Assembly (NCBI GenBank): GCA_003508835.1
Contig: PUFA01000084.1
Coordinates: 1,488,001-1,552,000 of the forward strand
Length of the DNA stretch: 64,000 bases
DNA from: Eonycteris spelaea
Taxonomy: Eukaryota > Chordata > Mammalia > Chiroptera > Pteropodidae
Direction: 5' to 3'
Every line of letters starts with the position of its first letter. Position 1 is the stretch's first letter. Under the pieces are notes generated by a model. That model was not told where the DNA came from and made no database searches. It saw nothing but the letters and a program-made list of their open reading frames with translations. This document shows positions 38,390-50,949 of the stretch, in pieces. A program made the position numbers and the translations under genes.

Positions 38390-40322
38390 GTGAGTAGGCT
38401 AGAGAGTAAAACCAATATAAAACCTTTGCTACATGCTGCTGATCATGTTTATTTGCTTTTGTTTGTCATTCTTGTTTTGGCTTTGAACATTTAATGTTTA
38501 TTTTTTTGTAAATGGATGCTCGTCATCATCTAAAAATACAGGGGACATTAACTCATTTCCACAAACCATCCCAGTCCCTCCTTAATGCCTCCTATCTTTC
38601 AACTGCCCAGTCACTAGAGTATCTAATTTGTTTCCCAAGCTATTATCTTGGAGTTTTCTTTCCAGTCTTAACCCTTTGGTCCAAATTCAAAGAATCATGA
38701 TATATTTTTAAATTCTCTTTAGAAGACTGTAAAAATTCATCTTCTCATCTTCATTGACGCAGCTAAATAATTGCTAGCTAATCACTCATACTTAGGCCAG
38801 CTGGAATTTGCTTCTCTCATCCTTTAATTCTAATAAATGCACAGTTTTTTCTAGTAATTTTCCTTATCAGCATTCTTAATTCTTTCTTTTTCTTCCTAAG
38901 CTACCACGAGGAATATTTTCTCTGATTTTCCTTTATCTAAATGGAAACTGTCCTTAACTGATTTTCTCTCTGAGAAATTCCTCTCATTGTGTGTCCCCTT
39001 ATCAGTCATCTATCTGCATGGTCCCTATGATCCAAAACTGCTAACTCTAGAACCCTTTTGTTCTCTCACTACCGAGCCCCTTCATCATACCTTTCCCTCA
39101 GATCTGGACCATCTTCATCTTCCTCCCTTTTATAATTTAAACATTTCACAAATTTCATCACCTAGAAATCTCTTTCCTAATTAAGTGGGACAGATTGAGG
39201 TGACCTTCCCTTCCATCTCCCCCTCAGAGTCCTCCCTTCAAATTATCTGCCTTTGATGTCTGATACAGATTAGCACAGGCCTTCAAGCCCAGGAACTGAA
39301 AGAGATTGGGCCAGGCTGAAAAAGAAACCCGACTGTGGGCAAAGGACAAATTTTCAATAAAAATTGAAAATACAATCCACAGTACTAGTACTGTACATCT
39401 TCAGGCTCCTGATGGCACATGGCCATGGGTGGTATCATCACTTTAATGCTGGTAAGTGTGAGCAAAGGCCGACGGAACATTTTTCTTGAAACTGGGAAAG
39501 CTCCAGGGGTGCTAGAATTTTTTTTTATCAAATCTAAAATGCTTGTCCCAGTTCTTCCCTTAGGAAACTAACTTTTCCAAAATCAGGAAGAGATGAATTA
39601 ACTTAGAGATATTTTTAAAAAAGCTTAACCTGAAAATTTCCATCCCACCCCATTCCATTACATTGGTGCTGGAAAGAATGAAGCTTCTTCCATTACTTCT
39701 TTTTCCTAGAGAAACCTCTATACAAAATAAGAAAGCAGTAAAAGGAAAAGTCTGTGTCAGTACCTGTGTGTCTCTGTGTTCTTCTGTGTAGCTTCTTGCA
39801 TATATGAAGCATTTGAAGTATGTATAAACTGATTTTCTATATAGCTTTTGGGATGTAATTCTGCAGTAAACGTCATGTTAGCCTTTGCCAACCTGTTAAT
39901 ATCTCCACTCCTCTTAGATCAAACCACTTTCTCTCTTTTTTTGTCCCCTCTAGTATTTCCACCAAAGACTCTGCTCTCTTGAGATTAAGATATGACAGTC
40001 CACGTGCTTACACTTGATTTTCTGGCTCATAAAATGCCTTACTTACACATTTATTTTTTACTCGTTCTCCTAAGCCTCCTAAGTCCTTTGCCACTGAGTT
40101 ATCTGTATCACTTTGTACTCACTCTCTCTGTATGCCAATGAAGTATATAATAACAAATCCTTTTTAACTCCTTCCAGATTGACCATGAATAACTATTTTT
40201 CAGAATTCAGGCTCATGAAGCCTTGAATACCTAATTCTTCCATAGAAATATAGCTGGCGTTGTCAGACATTGTCTTATTTGTAATTGCCAATACACTGAC
40301 ATTGCATTTCTTTCTCCCATAG

Positions 40323-40443
40323 CTGGTCAGAAAATACAATATGGCTCAAGGGGTGCTGGTGCGACACAGCAGATGCTTATATAGAGCCATGGGACCTTAA
40401 ACGTGGCAGTGCCTTCGGATGTATCCCATGTGCCCGCTTTTAT
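40323..40443 (+). CDS. TMEM39A: TMEM39A exon 8 (compensating indels)
   Basis: The acceptor is 'tttctcccatag' and the donor follows 'gcttttat' as 'gtacag'. It has the expected 121 nt, but with two losses ('atggctcaagg', 'ccttaaacg') and two gained bases ('cccatgtgcccgc') relative to the known coding sequence. Fragments WSENTIW, GVLVRHSRCLYRAMGP and VAVPSDVS are readable in different frames. Confidence 0.88.
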
Positions 40444-41756
40444 GTACAGTACTACTTATTTCTTTTCAAATATAAATTAGGGGTGTTACAAGGCCATTCT
40501 GTGTGTAAGCACCTAGCACAGTGTGTGACATATATTAGGAAATTAGTAGATGGGAATTATTGCTGGTATTATAATAATGGCTCCGTCTTTTGGAAATGTC
40601 TTCTGAAAGGCAGTTTGAAAGCTAAATACCTTTATCCACTTCAGCAGGTTGGCTGGTTCTCTAATTACATTGGAATTTGTTAAGTCTAGTATTACTCTAA
40701 ACAAGCAGGCAGTTATTTAAGACTTTCTCTTTTCATCTTACAATTTTTTTGCAACAATTTGGTTTAAATGGTATCTTATTATAGTGTAATCTGTTTATCC
40801 TTAAGTTACATTTAAATTCATATTAATGGGGTGTTTTTTTCGTATTGTCATATGTATCATCTCCTAAAATACCTGGACTTCCCCTTTGAATGTCAGACAA
40901 ATGCCATGATCTGCAAGCCTAACTTTTACCTTTTCCTGATTAAAAGGAAAAAAGGCTTAAAGTTTAAAAAGGAAAACGCAATAGACACACACTAAATCCA
41001 GCTCAGTTTCATTTGGATTTACACCTGGGTTTTGTTCTGTTTGACATTTCAGTTTTCCAGAAAATTCTGGCTTTGGGGGCAGAAGTATTTACTTTAAGAG
41101 AAAGGCCAACTGATCAATGGGAATGGGGAAAGAAGGTGCATGCAGGGACTATTTTAGTAAAAAATGTCTATAGAGCAGTATATTGCCTTTGACCGGATAT
41201 CATATTCTAAAAAAAGAATTGGAGAATCTTTTTTTGAGATGTGAATCCCTTTTTCCACCCATTCTTCATCCCTCCTAGTTTCTTGTGAGGGTCATGAACT
41301 TTCTAGTACTATAGGTGTTTGCTACCAAGGGTTCTTTCAATGAAATACTGGGAATTTGCATCCGGGCAGGATGCTTTGTAAATACTTGGGGGTGGGCGCA
41401 GGTGGGGTTTAGAAGAGCATAGGAAAGATGAAAACCCCTTGAATGAGGAAACTACAAGCATCTCCTTCTAGACTCCTGTGGGATTGCCTTAAGATGGAGG
41501 AGTGGACTTAAGTCACAAATACATAAGCATTTGGTTTCTATACAGAATATTTAATTCAGCCAGCTGAATTCCAGAGGCCATTAATTATTTCTGTTGGCCT
41601 TGCTGTCCTCTTGAAATCTACAATAACAAGATAATGTGTTAGAATTTTCTGCTTGAGAAATAAGCATTTTCCTTGCTAGCACTGGTCAGCTGAAGAATGG
41701 GGTGGAATCCAAAGGAAGTTAACCATACTGATTGTGCATGAAATAAAAGGAAATTG

Positions 41757-41917
41757 GTGCTTCTCAAAGTGGGTCTTTGGGGCCACTTGCATATAAGTCA
41801 CCTGGTTCACTCTTTAAAAACAGACTTCTGAATCAGGAATCTCTGAAGCCTCTCAGGAATTTGCAGTATTTGCATGTTTGGAAATGATTCTTAGGCACAA
41901 GAAAGTTTGAGAGCACT
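41757..41917. mobile_element. hAT (MER1-group) remnant in intron 8
   Basis: 'gcttctcaaagtgggtcttt' through 'tctgaatcaggaatctctg' and 'aagaaagtttgagagcac' has the two terminal phrases of a short hAT element. Confidence 0.65.
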
Positions 41918-43027
41918 CTTTAAAATGTGCCTGTGACCTAGAACTGTTAGAAATTAAAGCCTGTCCTTACCTTTCTTCTCATTCAGTTTAGTTTAATTAG
42001 CACATTTTAATTACAATTCTTATAATTGCCACAGAATCTGAATTTTTTTTTGGAATATTAATTCTGGGCCAATTTTATACATGATATATATGGAATCAAT
42101 ATAATCAAAACCCCAGTTAAACATTTTCTTTCTTCCTGAAGAAGGACCCCGAGAATGTGGCTACTACCTTTTCAGAAGCTGCCATGATATTTGGCTTTAT
42201 TCTCAGGTTTGAGCCTAGAGGTCTAAATTAATTTTCAAATGTGTTATACTACCAACACTGCAGTTTTGCAACCCATGATCTCTATCTTTCTATTCATAAT
42301 ACATTTTTTGTTAGTAAACCATGGTTTAGCATCTTGGAGTGAAGAATTTGGTTACAGTGAAAACAGCTCTAATTTTTAGCCAACTGTAATTCTGACTAAT
42401 ATTTCTGTCCTCTCCTTATTGTCCTGTCTTTGTACACCTATTCTCAAAATCCAGAAGGAAAAAAAAAAAAAAAACACCAGAAATATATGGTGTGTAGTTT
42501 TGAGTCAGTGGCCATTGTGAGTAAACAGTTTAAAGAAAAATTTGAAAATTAATTGTATTGATATTTCAATTTATAATACCTCCCCTTCTCCCAGACTTGT
42601 CTAGTGTAGGTGTTTATGTTTTAGACCAGCCCACAGACTAACAATGAGTTTTAAAATGGTTATTATATAAGTACCTACTTTACTATCCTCACTTTCTGCC
42701 TTTAAAAAGTTAAAATATTTCCCATTTGGTCTTTATCAAGCCCTGTCTTAGATAAATATACTTTTGGTTATCTGTAATGTATACCTAAAATATAATCTAA
42801 TAAAAGAGTCCTTTTGGTTATAATTCCTTTACATGTCTCAAGGGCATTGAAATAAAAATTTATTTCCTTATTCCTTGAGGAAAAGGGGTTTGGGTCTCTA
42901 TCAGGAAAGAACTAGCCTGATCGAGATTCAATAAGCAGGTCTATTTGTTGCATGTAAGGAACCTGTAAATTTGAAATTTTTGAAAAAAATGTGGAATAAC
43001 TACAAGTTTATGTTTTCTGTGAAATAA

Positions 43028-43288
<261 letters not shown>

Positions 43289-44600
43289 CCTGCCTCTCAA
43301 AAATGAGGTAAATAAAAAATATTTTCATACATTCTATTTTTTTCTTGCAATTTTTATAAATATTTAAGATAATATACTATTATGTTTTGAAAGGTGGGAA
43401 GGGTAAGGGATATTAAATGTATCCATAAACAAGGTTGATGTGATCTTTCATGTGTTAGTATATTTGAATTAATATACAAATGAGGTTCTCTCTCCAGTAA
43501 GATATTGTTTTGTTTGTATGGCTCAGAATAACTCATTCATTTATGAACACATCTCATATATCACTTGGCACAGCACCTTTGGTCTGCTTTCTTTCTATCC
43601 TTCTAATTACTTTTAGTCCACAGTTAGTGTTATCTATCGCTATAGAAAAGGGAGACCAGTGGAGTTGCCTGACAGCACCCATTCTCTTTTTATACAGCTG
43701 GCTAATACTATTGGAGTGCATGAGGAAAAAGAGTAGGTTATGGTCCTGTAGGATGCTCTTCGTTGGCTATTGGGAGGAAGTATTTCTGAAATAGAGACTC
43801 AGTTATTCTCTCTTGCCATACTTTCGAATAAGCTACTATCCGGAAACTGAAGATATTTGCTCTCATTTTCCTGTTCTTTTATTTCTTTTGTCTGTAAAGA
43901 TGTTATTTTAGCTCTTTGAAATAATGCTTTATAAGACAGAAAGTGCCCGTACTTATGAAGGAGATGGTGTATGGCCTGATCAGGGGGAGAAGATGAGTGC
44001 AAAGGCCGTGTGGGCTGGAGTGTGGGCCAAGAAAGATATGGAGTAACTGGAAGAATGGGCGAGTCCTCAGCTAAACAGTTTGGATGCAGTTCAGCAGCAA
44101 CCCACCCCTATAAGGGCATGTTTGGAGTTATGATCGGAAGTAAATTGTAAAGAGTTCCCTTTTTCATACTCCAGAACCTACATGTTTGTGAGAACCCTTT
44201 TCAGTCTGTTCTTCAGAGGACTTAGTTGATGTCACTAGTCATCTGAACTTCCAAGGCCTTGTCTTGAGAGCCTAAAAATAGGTTTTTTTCCTCTGCTCAG
44301 TTTGGCTTTTTATTACTGAAGCTTTGGTGAAACACAATATGACTTACAAACTAAAAAGACCAATCATGTGCTTCATAAATTGGCTCTCAAATAATTCTTG
44401 GAGAAGAGTTCCCAACAGTTTTTTAGCAAAGGAGCATTGTGAGGAGTAGGTGTGTATAACAGCTAACTCAGGGTGACTACTGTGTTGGAATTAACCATTT
44501 TTTTTCTTAAATAGTTTGATATGTATACTTTTAAAGTTTTTTTAAATTGCATTTGGTCTGAGTTCATTCAGCCTTTTAACAAATAGTATTGACCACCAGG
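43289..44600 (+). other. TMEM39A 3' untranslated and downstream sequence
   Basis: A canonical AATAAA sits only 23 bases past the stop (43311-43316). Later AATAAA hexamers at 44689 and beyond fall in repeat-like sequence. I cannot tell which is used. No other gene is seen here. Confidence 0.4.
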
Positions 44601-46150
44601 GCACTATAGTAGGCACTGGGATATGCAGTGAATAAGAAGTACAAAGGCCCTACCTTCATAACAGTTTCTGAAGTAAATTGTTGCCATAAATAAATTTATA
44701 TATAATATAACATCTCCTGATAGTAGTAATAAATGCAGTAGATAGAAAATAAATCAGGGCAAGGAAATAGAAAGTGCTAGGAATGGCATTGCTAGAAGTT
44801 ATCTTTGAGATGATTTTCGAACAAAGACCAGATGAAGCAAGACTGAGACACATAAATAGCATTTGGAGACAATTTCATGTTATAGTAACAGCAAGAGCAG
44901 TGCCCTGCAGTGGGAACAGTTTGGTATATTGGGGAAAATGGTAATATAACTAGTTAATTGTTTTGTTTGGTTTTTATGAAGTGGTTCAGCCTAAATATAG
45001 TGATTCTTGGGGTAGAGGAGGGCAGGAAAGCTGCCATCTCTTTGATCTTTCCTTAGGATCTTGAAGATATGCTTCTTTTGACTAGTACACATTTTGATGA
45101 GATTACCTGGCAGCTAAAGCAAGAATGGGTGGCCTGGGCACAAAAGATTTCTCATCAGAGTGGCCCCAAGTTGGTTCTATCATTGAAGAGTAGCCCGGAT
45201 TAAATAGATTAGAGATAATAGACTAGTCTTATAAAACTGCCACGATTCCCCCTTCTGATTTTGACCTCTCTAGGCCATATTCTAAAGGCGAAGCATAGGA
45301 GACCAGATGCCAGTCTGGCTAAACAAATAAATATAAGAAATAAAAATTAGCTTTGACTAATGGAATTGTAAAGTATCCCTCTCTCCTTCCAGGTATGACA
45401 GCATCAGGGAGATACAACCTTCAGCTCAATATGTCCCTACTCATTTCATTGTCCTTTGTAGGTGCACATTCAGATGGGAAGAAGAGAAATTACTAGTTAC
45501 CTGTGTGTCCTAATTACAGACCATGTGAAAGACACCATTTTTGTTTAGTGGTTGCTGGAGATACATACCCATTAAAAGAATGGCCTTTTTGTAATTGTTT
45601 TATGTTGGGGAAATTAAGTGGTGTGTGGGGGAAATGATAGTAATGTTCCCTCAATATCCTACTTACTTTGATTCCACATTATATTCCTTAAACTACATTT
45701 CCTCCCTGCCCTATCAGTCACCTGCACCACCACCACTCCCCCATTTCTATTTACCAAGCAATTATATGCTAGACACTGCTTGGTGCTAGAGATAGTGATG
45801 TTCAGCATTCACTAACTAACTAAGGCAGACACATTAATAAATGTAACACAAAGGTTCGGTAAAATATATACAAGATGCTCTTTGTTGCAGAAAAGAGTGA
45901 TCAACTGCTTGGAAGCTGCAGTGTTAGGGAAGGCTTCACTGCAGCAGTAACACAAAATGCCTTTTGGAGGCAGACTAGGAGTTTTGCCACTTGAATGAGG
46001 ATCAGGGTTCATGCAGTGGGAATAGGATACACACAAAGTCAAGGCATGGATTTGTACCAGGTTTTTAAATAGCTGTTTTACCAATGCTAGAGAGCAAGGC
46101 AAGGAGTAGATTACAGAAGGACTTGAATTCCACATTATGGAGTTTGGATT
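44565..46150. repeat. L2-type fragments between TMEM39A and ARHGAP31
   Basis: Two blocks, 44565-44765 ('gcactatagtaggcactggg') and 45770-46150 ('cagtgttagggaaggcttca', 'atgctagagagcaaggc'), resemble L2/MIR. The sequence between them is unassigned. No gene was seen. Confidence 0.45.
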
Positions 46151-46154
46151 TTTT

Positions 46155-46550
46155 ATTTACTGTAGGTCACAGGTTCTCAAGAGGTGGGTACTTGGACACT
46201 GCATCAGACTTAATAAGTCAAAATCTTGAGAGTGAAGCCCAGTAATATGCACTTTTCACAAGTAATTCTTAACCAGACAAAAGTCTGGGAACTTTTGCAG
46301 ACAGAATGACAGCTAATGAAAGATTGTAAGTTGAGGACTTAAGACCCAAAAGTGTTCTCAGGTCAAGGGTTCTCAAAGTGTAATCTCTGGGCCAACGACA
46401 TCAGCATCACCTAACTGGGAACTTGTTAGAAATGGAAAAATTTCAAAGCACTACCCCAAACCTACTAAGTCTGAAATGCTGGATAGAGCCCAAAAGTCTG
46501 TTTTAACATGCCTCCAGGTGATTTGATGAGAACCACTATCCTGTCTGAGA
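46155..46550 (+). mobile_element. Two adjacent hAT (MER1-group) remnants
   Basis: One lies at about 46155-46300 ('caggttctcaagaggtggg') and a clearer one at 46368-46545 ('gggttctcaaagtgtaatc', 'cagcatcacctaactggg', 'gcctccaggtgatttgatg'). The second ends in 'gagaaccactatc'. Confidence 0.6.
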
Positions 46551-46869
46551 CAACTTTGACAGCAGTCTGTAGGATAGGTTTAGAGAATTGGGGTGGGATG
46601 GGGGATGTCAATGAGACTTAAAGCAGGGAGACTAGTTGGCTAACCATTTAAAAAGTCCATGCAAGAAAAAATTGTGTGTGGGGTGATGTCAGCATGGTGG
46701 GTAATAGAAAAAGCCCATGTGTATAATAAATAAGATGATGTAGGAAGGTATGTGGAGTTGAAAAGAAGAGCAGAATTCTGGTCAATAATATTTAAAAGCG
46801 AGGACGAGGAAGCTTTCGAATGGACAAAATTAAAGAAATAAAAGTCCGAAGAAAACCAAAAACACTAAT

Positions 46870-47420
46870 CGGAAAAAGATAGATGCACCCCTATGTTCAC
46901 TGCAGGGCTATTTACAATAGCCAAGATGTGGAAGCAACCTAAGTGGCCCATCAAAGATGACTGAATAAAGATGTGGTATGGTGTGTGTATGTATATATAT
47001 ATACAGATATGTATATATTTCATATATACAATGGCCATTAAAAAAAATGAAATCTTACCATTTGTGACATCATGGACTTAGAGGGTATTATGCTAAATGA
47101 ACAAAGCAGAAGGAGGACCCATAGATACAGAGAACAAAACTAATGGTTGCCAGATTGTGGGGTAAGAGTTAGGGGAGCTGGGTGAAAATGGTGAAGATTA
47201 AGAAGTACAAATTGGTAGTTATAAAATAGTCACGAGGATATAAACTACAGCATAGGGAATATAGTCAATGATATTGTAATAACTGTATTATAGTGCCAGG
47301 TGGTTACTAATCAGGGAATCACTTCATAAATTATATAAATGCCTAACCACTATACTGTTCACCTGAAACTAATGTAAAATAATATTGAACCTCAACTGTA
47401 ATTGGAAGGGGGGGGGGAAA
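46870..47420 (+). mobile_element. 5'-truncated L1, 3' end
   Basis: It starts inside ORF2 ('cagggctatttacaatagcc', 'gatgtggaagcaacctaag') and runs through the 3'UTR ('attaagaagtacaaattggt', 'cagcatagggaatatagtc', 'cctgaaactaatgtaaaat') to a G/A-rich tail at about 47407. A (TG/TA)n stretch interrupts it near 46980-47030. The 3'UTR matches the type in the intron 3 element. Confidence 0.88.
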
Positions 47421-47479
47421 AAACAAAATGGAAATCCAAGAGTTGGACAAGAAAAGGAATGATCAACAGTATCAAATAT

Positions 47480-48850
47480 AAGAGGAAGGTTAAGAGACTG
47501 GGAAACTGACTTTGGATTTGGTTATTAGATTATTGGTGACTTTAGCAAGAGAAATTTTAATAGTGCGATAAGGAGGAAGGTCAGGTTGCACTTGATCTAG
47601 AACAGTGGAATGGAATGAAAAATAAATTGGAAAGAAGAGTTCTTGGGAAGAGAAATAGCACTTCCTCTGAGTGCTACGGGGGTAGGCACACACATGGACA
47701 AGGGGAAGTGGCAGTGGAAGGTGGAAGCAGCCACATGGGGTAGTGCCAACTTATGGTGAGGTAAGAAGCACCTGTCAATTTGGCGAGGTGGGGGAGTCCA
47801 CTGTAGTGAGGGGGTTGGAAATAGTGGAATAGCCTTTGTGAGTTTTGGGGACTGAGGCCACTGCTGAGGTGGTAAACCATACATTTCCAAAGACTCTCCT
47901 ACCATGGTTTTATGATTTCTCTAACTCAAAAGACAGTAAAGGATTAAGGAAGATGGGTAGTAAGAGTCCTGGCCCTAGTTTGGAGGTTTGGCAAGCAGGT
48001 ATGGCTAGAAGACTAGTGGTCAGGGGAGTTACTGGTGCTGGGGAGAATAGTTATGATGATATACCTCGGGTCTGGAAGGCCTAGGGAAGGAAGAATGGAG
48101 TCTGGTGGGGGGTTCGTCTGTCAAAAAGAGTAGGAGTCGTCCAGGCAGGAATCTTGAACAAGTAGAAGGAATAAAGGAGCAAGGAGAGAAGTTCTCAGAC
48201 TGGAATATGAGAGTTTAGGATCACAGAGTTCTGGGATGTGAAAGAGCCTGATGTGGAAGAAATGACCAAAACTGAGTAGAAGTAAAAGCTGTAAGCAACT
48301 GTGGCAAGGGCGTTGGGTGCCTTTTCTTCAGGAATACTGAAGTCATTCAGAATGATGGTGGGGACATGAAGTAGAGAGGAAACAGGGAGCCTGGAAATCT
48401 GGAACATTGCATCACGGCCTCAAAGAATGGTAAAAGTTAAAAATGCTGGATGCATGCATTTGGTAATAAGAGATTTTTTTGTATTGAGATAGGAAGATGC
48501 AATGGTGCAGAAGTAGGAAGCTGGGGAGGACGTCTTCTTAAGTTATTTGCTGTGTAACCCGGGAGAAATGTTGCGCAGCCTCTTTGTGCAGGGAAAGAAG
48601 TGTCTTTAGCGGAGTTGTCAAGTTTTTACTGAAGTCCAGAAGGTAGAGGCAACATTCAGTGAGAAGACTGAGGAGAGAACTCCAGAACAACTATGGGGAA
48701 GAATGGGAAGTGAGGCAACTTGTGTTGCCAGTTCGGGGCGGGGAGCATTCAGGAGAGAGGAGCAGAGGAGAGTGGGATCTGGGAGTATATCCAAGAAAAA
48801 GGCAATTAGGGCAGTAGCAAAGCATGACAGGAATAGGTCGGGGTAGTGTC
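47480..48850. repeat. Purine-rich unassigned region, partly L2-like
   Basis: The plus strand is strongly G/A-rich, with L2-antisense-like wording in places ('gattattggtgactttagc'). No coding region, RNA gene or firm repeat family is recognised. Confidence 0.3.
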
Positions 48851-48899
48851 AAGTTCTAAATTGAACATCGTTGCTAAAATGCTAGTATTTTAATCCCTT

Positions 48900-50900
48900 T
48901 GGCAATATTTTTCACTGCAAATATCACCAGGTGGTGAGCCTAGGCTGCACGACTGTTTTTTAAGGGTCTGTTATTTTGACCCATCAAGCATCCCTCCCCC
49001 AGTTTTGTGATCATATATACCAAGAAAACAGACTTTGGTTTTCTCCCCTCTCCCAAGAGAAATCATTTAACACTCAAATGAAGAAGTCCCCTTTGACGGG
49101 CTCAGGTAATAGAAAACTTGAGTTCAGTTTTTATGTAGGTGGACCTACAGAACTCTTTAGGCTGCAGAATTTTGAGAAGCAGGAGCTTTCTCATTTTCCA
49201 GTACATATCCATGGATATATGCTGCGGGGATCCTGGGTTGATGTGTAATTGCAACTGCAAGAGAGTGGAGTTGCAAATACTTGACAATTTAAGAGTTTAA
49301 CCATATAAAAAAACAAGAAAAATTTACTGAAGCAGAACATCAGGACTTCCGCTGTGCAACCAAACCTCGAATAAAAAGATGACATCAAACAGAAAAAACT
49401 AGAACAATGAGCCTGATAGGTAAACACTTTCCTATTAGCAATTTTGATAACCCCATGTCTTCCTCTAGTTCATAGTGCCATCATAAGCATTACATTTTAT
49501 ATCATTTATTAGAGTACATTTTTAAAGCATAACAATCTTTTAATTACACTTAAATGTCTCTATGGATAGGCTTAATATTTATACTTTTTAAAATCAATAG
49601 ATAAACATTTTGATTATATCTCTGGAAACATTTGTCTCAACCAACAGCTGAAATCATGTGGCTTCCTAATAGACTTTGAAAAGTGCTTTACCTTGCAGAA
49701 TTATAAGCCAAGAAGTACTATGACATTAAGTTATTGCAAAGCATAGTGATTCATCCAGTAAAATGCATGGCTATGTACTTCATGGGTTTTTTATATTTAG
49801 TTATATCCTCCTTCATCCTCATAGAGATGTGATCCCTGCATGATCTGTGTGCCAATCAATCTGTGATGTTCCTCAATTTTATCCTATCTGGACTGATACT
49901 GATTTCAGGCAATCACCCTTGTTCTCTCTTCTGCCTGACTTTGCTAGAGGAGGTGTTGACAAAGGACATGTCCTTTGTCATTCCACATTCTGAGCTGACT
50001 TTCCTGCTGGAAGTGCCTAAAATCATACTCCTGACAACACCTAACCCCAGATTCGTGTTGTCATCGGATAAGACATGCCATGGTTGAATGAGTTCCTAAT
50101 CAATCCTGGTGGGAATTAGACCTCTCCCTGAACCTGAACCTCTTCTATCGCAATACCAGACAAATGAATCTTACATTCCCCAGTGCCTCTTCAGGCAGGA
50201 ACCCAAGGCCTGTGTGGACAAATGACTGTCCCACCCAATTTTAGTTCAACGTGATTATCATGCGCTAAACATTAGACGTGAAAGTAACAGTTTATCTTTG
50301 ACATATGACATCATCAACAGGCGTTAACCCATTTTGTGATGACAGAAGTCTCTGAAACCCCCTCTCAAGGAGTACAGAACGCTGATCTTACCTCACTCAT
50401 TTGCAGATATCCAATAAGACCTCACAGCCAAACCAGTTAAGAGTATGCAAAACCTCAGGACTATTGTTAGTTACTACTCTCTTTTTTAATAATCAAGCAA
50501 AAACATCAATGTCTGAATGTCTCCCTAGTACCTTCTACTGGATTTGCAATTTTGTTTAATTTGATTAAAGTTAGTAGGTAAGTTGAGTACTATTAACAAT
50601 CCTATTAAAAGACGCTAATTGCTACGTTTTCCCCACTTCTGCCTTCATTTAACTTAGTGGTTCTAATCTTGCTCCTGGCTGTTTATATGCCGTTTCATTT
50701 GCATCACCCCTTTTTTGCTTTTAGACTCTTCAAGGATTTAAGAGTTCTACAGTACTCAGCACAATATTGATAAGCTCTTGATAAATATTATGTTGTTGAT
50801 GTTTACATTCTTAATTTCCCCAGAACCCAGAATTCTGACTTGGATGATGTTTTGAATTTTGGGGCTTATATTAGGCTCTCTTAATGGGGTTCTTGGTCAG
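48900..50900. other. Sequence below the ARHGAP31 3'UTR, no gene seen
   Basis: AT-rich, mostly unassigned sequence. It may include the distal end of the ARHGAP31 3'UTR. It holds a perfect 24-base palindrome at 49957-49980. TTTATT hexamers (AATAAA on the minus strand) occur near 49504. Confidence 0.4.
49957..49980. other. Perfect 24-bp palindrome with p53-type half-site
   Basis: The arm TGACAAAGGACA is followed by its exact reverse complement. The centre, GGACATGTCC, fits the p53-family half-site RRRCWWGYYY. A second half-site of equal quality is not obvious next to it. Confidence 0.9.
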
Positions 50901-50949
50901 GTCTCTTCATATTCCATGTGAATCAGAGAATAAAAAGTAATTCCCTCTA

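Noticed and set aside
43311..43316. AATAAA right after the TMEM39A stop as the certain poly(A) signal
   Set aside because: It would give a 3'UTR of only about 40 bases in an A-rich stretch, and other hexamers lie downstream, so it stays a candidate only.
45812..46135. A 107-codon minus-strand open frame
   Set aside because: It lies within L2-like repeat sequence, has no domain and no conserved context.
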